Below are positions 61,363 to 64,000 of a DNA stretch of 64,000 nucleotides, piece by piece; position 1 is the stretch's first letter; every line of letters starts with the position of its first letter. The notes under the pieces were generated by a model that saw nothing but the letters and a program-made list of their open reading frames with translations, was not told where the DNA came from and searched no databases. Origin of the DNA: JBBQXY01 sp051004815 (GTDB lineage Bacteria; Chloroflexota; Ktedonobacteria; Ktedonobacterales; Ktedonobacteraceae); contig JBPCJY010000227.1 in the NCBI GenBank assembly GCA_051004815.1, positions 1 through 64,000 of the forward strand. The letters run 5' to 3'. Both the position numbers and the translations under genes were made by a program.

Positions 61363-62433
61363 CTATGATTTTGCCTCTACCGAAGTTTCAACGGCAGCTC
61401 GCATTGCATCCAGCCTTGTTTGGCGGCGTTTTTCCGCGTAAGCCTGTTCTTTGGGATCGGTCACATCGACCCAGCACGCTTTACGATGGGCAGCCATGCC
61501 AGCTACTGGGTCGAGCGGAGGCATAGTGCGACAGATAGCGCGAGCGAAAGCACAGCGCGGCATGAATGGACAGCCAGGAGGCGGCTTCAGCAGATCAGGC
61601 GGCGATCCTTCAATCGTTCTGAGTAGATCAGTTCTTTTCTCATCCAGGCGCGGCACTGACGCCAGCAAACCCAATGTATAGGGATGGCGCGGATGAGCAA
61701 ATAGTTCATTGGTCGGAGCCGTCTCGACTACCTTACCGGCATACATGACCACGACCCGGTCGGTCAGACCCGCCACGACGCCTAGATCATGGGTAATGAT
61801 GATGACCGCCGTGCCGAACTCATCGCACACACCGCTGATTAACTCAAGTATTTGTGCCTGCACGGTCACATCCAGAGCGGTGGTTGGCTCGTCGGCAATC
61901 AACAATTTCGGGTTACAGGCCAGGGAGATGGCGATCATGACACGCTGGCGCATGCCACCACTAAACTGGTGGGGATAGGAGTTGATACGTGCCTTGGCAT
62001 CGGGTATCCCTACCTGTTCAAGGAGCGAAACGGCCCGTTTGAGGGCTTGATCCTGGCTGAGCTTGAGGTGGATGCGCAAACCTTCCGAGATCTGTTTGCC
62101 GACGGTCATCGTGGGATTGAGACAGGTCATAGGGTCCTGGAAGATCATGCCAATTTGACCACCGCGAATTTTGCGCATGCCACTCTCAGGCAAGTCCAGT
62201 AAATCTTGATCGCCAAACAGAATGCTCCCACCTGCATATACTCCCGGTGGTTGCGGAATCAGGCGCATAATGGAGAGGGCGGTCACGCTTTTCCCGCAGC
62301 CGCTCTCCCCCACAATGCCAACTTTCTCGCCGGGTTTAATGGAAAAGCTGACGCCATCGACAGCACGCACCGAGCCTGCTTTTATTTTAAAATGGAGCTT
62401 GAGGTCTTTTACCTCGAGCAAATTTTCTCCCAA
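61363..62433 (-). CDS. Peptide/nickel-type ABC importer ATPase (DppD-like)
   Basis: 356 residues from TTG 62433 (AAAGGAG 8 nt upstream). Walker A GESGCGKSVTAL, signature FSGGMRQRVMIAI, Walker B LLIADEPTTALDVT, switch VIIITHDLGVVAGLTDR. The C-terminal GCPFMPRCAFARAICRTMPP cysteine cluster is typical. Partner of DppF. Confidence 0.93.
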   Translation of the reverse strand: MGENLLEVKDLKLHFKIKAGSVRAVDGVSFSIKPGEKVGIVGESGCGKSVTALSIMRLIPQPPGVYAGGSILFGDQDLLDLPESGMRKIRGGQIGMIFQDPMTCLNPTMTVGKQISEGLRIHLKLSQDQALKRAVSLLEQVGIPDAKARINSYPHQFSGGMRQRVMIAISLACNPKLLIADEPTTALDVTVQAQILELISGVCDEFGTAVIIITHDLGVVAGLTDRVVVMYAGKVVETAPTNELFAHPRHPYTLGLLASVPRLDEKRTDLLRTIEGSPPDLLKPPPGCPFMPRCAFARAICRTMPPLDPVAGMAAHRKACWVDVTDPKEQAYAEKRRQTRLDAMRAAVETSVEAKS

Positions 62434-62465
62434 GTTCGTATCTCCTTTCGCACCATGGTACTGAA

Positions 62466-63407
62466 TTATCGTTCGGTCATATAGGGATCGAGTGCATCGC
62501 GCAAGCCATCACCAACCAGGTTAAAACTGAGTACGGTGAAGAAGATGAGCAGGGCCGGCACAAACAGCAGGTAGGGGTCAACATCAAAGAAGTCTTGGCC
62601 AGCACTGACCATTGTACCCCAACTGGAATCGGGTACTTTAATGCCGAAGCCAAAGTAGCTCATGACCGATTCGAGGATGATATTCGTCCCGACGAGCAGG
62701 GTGGCATTGACAATGATCGGGCCAGCGGCATTGGGCAAAATGTGCCGGAACATGGTTCGAAAGCCCCGACTGCCAATGGTGCGAGCCGCCAGGACATATT
62801 CCCGCTCTTTCAAGGCCAGGAATTCACTACGCACGAGGCGGGCGGCATACTGCCAGCCGAAGAACGAAATCAGAATAATCACGCTCTTGGGGGTACCATC
62901 AGTAAAGGATGCCGACAACACGAAGAGCAGCAGGTACAGCGGAACGGACAGAATAACATCGGTAAAGCGCATCAGCAGGGTGTCCACAATGCCGCCGTAA
63001 TAGCCCGCGAACGCCCCGATGCTAACGCCCAGGATAATCGATGTCAGCATCGAGATCATGCCGATAAGCAGCGAGACCTGGCCCCCTGCCATCGCACGGG
63101 CGAACTCATCATGACCCACATCATCAGTGCCCATCGGGAAGCTCAAGCTCGGTCCCGCCAGGGTCTCGTTCACATTGGTCACATGGATCTCATTGGGCTG
63201 GTTATGTCCTGTCAGCGTTGGGCCAAGAAAGCACAGCAAGAACAGCAGAATGAGGAAGACCGCGCCCACGATGGCAGTACGGTTGCGAATAAAGCGGTCA
63301 AAGATGATGCGTCCTTGACTGCGCCGTTTTTGCACTAACTCTGCCGTGAGTTCTAAAAACGGCTCGATCTCTTCCTCGCCTGTAAGCACGCGTTCGGATA
63401 TGTCCAT
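62466..63407 (-). CDS. Peptide/nickel-type ABC importer permease (DppC-like)
   Basis: 313 residues, N-terminal cytosolic segment then six helices. The coupling motif is LALKEREYVLAARTIGSRGF, RTMFRHILPNAAGPIIV (EAA loop). FPMGTDDVGHDEFARAMAGG is the characteristic DppC periplasmic-side segment. AAGGAG upstream. Confidence 0.93.
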   Translation of the reverse strand: MDISERVLTGEEEIEPFLELTAELVQKRRSQGRIIFDRFIRNRTAIVGAVFLILLFLLCFLGPTLTGHNQPNEIHVTNVNETLAGPSLSFPMGTDDVGHDEFARAMAGGQVSLLIGMISMLTSIILGVSIGAFAGYYGGIVDTLLMRFTDVILSVPLYLLLFVLSASFTDGTPKSVIILISFFGWQYAARLVRSEFLALKEREYVLAARTIGSRGFRTMFRHILPNAAGPIIVNATLLVGTNIILESVMSYFGFGIKVPDSSWGTMVSAGQDFFDVDPYLLFVPALLIFFTVLSFNLVGDGLRDALDPYMTER

Positions 63408-63438
63408 GGATAGCTCCTTTTTGAACCGGCCAATCTAC

Positions 63439-64000
63439 CTACGAGTAACGAATACGTGGATCCATCACCGCGTACAGGATGTCTGCAATCAAGTTGAAGG
63501 TAATAACAAACATGGCACCAATCAGTAACATCGCCAACAGCACAGGATAATCACGATTCGTCAGAGAATCCAGGAAGAGCAGTCCCATACCAGGCCATGC
63601 GAAAACGCCCTCGGTAATAGCAGCACCGCCAGCGACCGCTCCAAAGTCCAGGGCGACAATAGTGATCAGCGGAATGACAGCGTTACGGAGCGCATGGCGT
63701 ATCAAGAGCGGGACAGGGGCTACCCCTTTGGCGCGGGCAGTACGCATGTAGTCTTGCTTGACCACCTCAATCATGCTGGAACGCATATAGCGACTCCAAC
63801 CGGCGATAAAGGTGACGGCCAGGACTAACATAGGTAAAAGCAGATGTTCAAGGTGATCAAGTAAGGAATTAAAAGCATCGAAGGAATAGCCATACGTCGC
63901 GGTACCCGAGGTAGGAAGGAGATGGAGCCAGACCCCGAAGATATCCTGCGCGAAGAGGCCAAGCAAGAAGACTGGCATCGCAATACCAAAGTACGAGAGG
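63439..64000 (-). CDS. Peptide/nickel-type ABC importer permease (DppB-like), partial
   Basis: C-terminal part only; the frame is open to the window edge and the 5' end is outside. SRYMRSSMIEVVKQDYMRTA, RAKGVAPVPLLIRHALRNAV is the EAA coupling loop. PVLLAMLLIGAMFVITFNLI, then ADILYAVMDPRIRYS, is the standard C-terminus. First of the four importer genes seen; the solute-binding protein would be further upstream. Confidence 0.92.
   Translation of the reverse strand, partial: LSYFGIAMPVFLLGLFAQDIFGVWLHLLPTSGTATYGYSFDAFNSLLDHLEHLLLPMLVLAVTFIAGWSRYMRSSMIEVVKQDYMRTARAKGVAPVPLLIRHALRNAVIPLITIVALDFGAVAGGAAITEGVFAWPGMGLLFLDSLTNRDYPVLLAMLLIGAMFVITFNLIADILYAVMDPRIRYS

Overview
The window looks like a chromosomal segment of a large-genome, soil-type Chloroflexota bacterium, most likely class Ktedonobacteria. 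This is an inference from gene content: MglA-type GTPase with roadblock proteins, GT39 membrane glycosyltransferases, an F420-type oxidoreductase, mycofactocin-type genes, GxGYxYP and DUF4388 proteins, and many dispersed palindromic repeats. No rRNA is present. One tRNA (Ser, UGA) was found.

Layout. 0-5.5 kb: a 24-bp tandem repeat, an LLM-class oxidoreductase, a two-gene urease (fused gamma/beta plus alpha, no accessory genes in the window), a ROK remnant, a DUF302 protein and an aldo/keto reductase. 5.6-14.5 kb: a nested palindromic/tandem repeat island, a DUF2332 protein, two GT39-type membrane glycosyltransferases, membrane proteins and an acyl-CoA synthetase. 14.7-22.2 kb: a mycofactocin-type cluster. 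A GxGYxYP protein is coupled to MftF and converges on MftC and MftB, with a sigma54-type activator and a DUF4388 protein upstream. No mftA, mftD or mftE is visible. 22.4-31 kb: an accessory region with tRNA-Ser and two copies of a divergent pair (84-residue protein / small XRE regulator). Between them lie a cassette bounded by 105-bp inverted repeats (Imm5-like and ClbS-like genes), a pentapeptide-repeat protein and two receiver-only response regulators. Immediately after the second pair is an AhpD-like peroxidase operon whose second gene has an in-frame TGA exactly at the resolving cysteine of the CxxC motif, a probable selenoprotein. 31-47.5 kb: a single-chain type ISP/IIG-like restriction-modification enzyme, then mostly core genes (TPR protein, serS, MBL hydrolase, DUF402, HAD, EamA, a roadblock-roadblock-MglA-DUF429 operon, an M20 peptidase and guaB).

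47.6-56.6 kb: a decayed integrative element. It holds a frameshifted IS3 copy, a complete group II intron, a truncated P-loop transfer ATPase, an excisionase, small envelope proteins and a large serine recombinase. The recombinase ends in a 29-bp-arm perfect hairpin at the broken 5' end of a DUF1003 gene. 56.6-64 kb: an ABC exporter, a MOSC protein, a VKOR protein and a peptide/nickel-type ABC importer running off the window.

The strongest candidates for undescribed biology are the CxxU peroxidase (29895-30461), the duplicated 84-residue/XRE module (22746-23374 and 28843-29446), the rearranged mycofactocin-type cluster with a palindromic element kept in frame inside mftF, and several families of small palindromic elements, one with a probable 10-bp target duplication.
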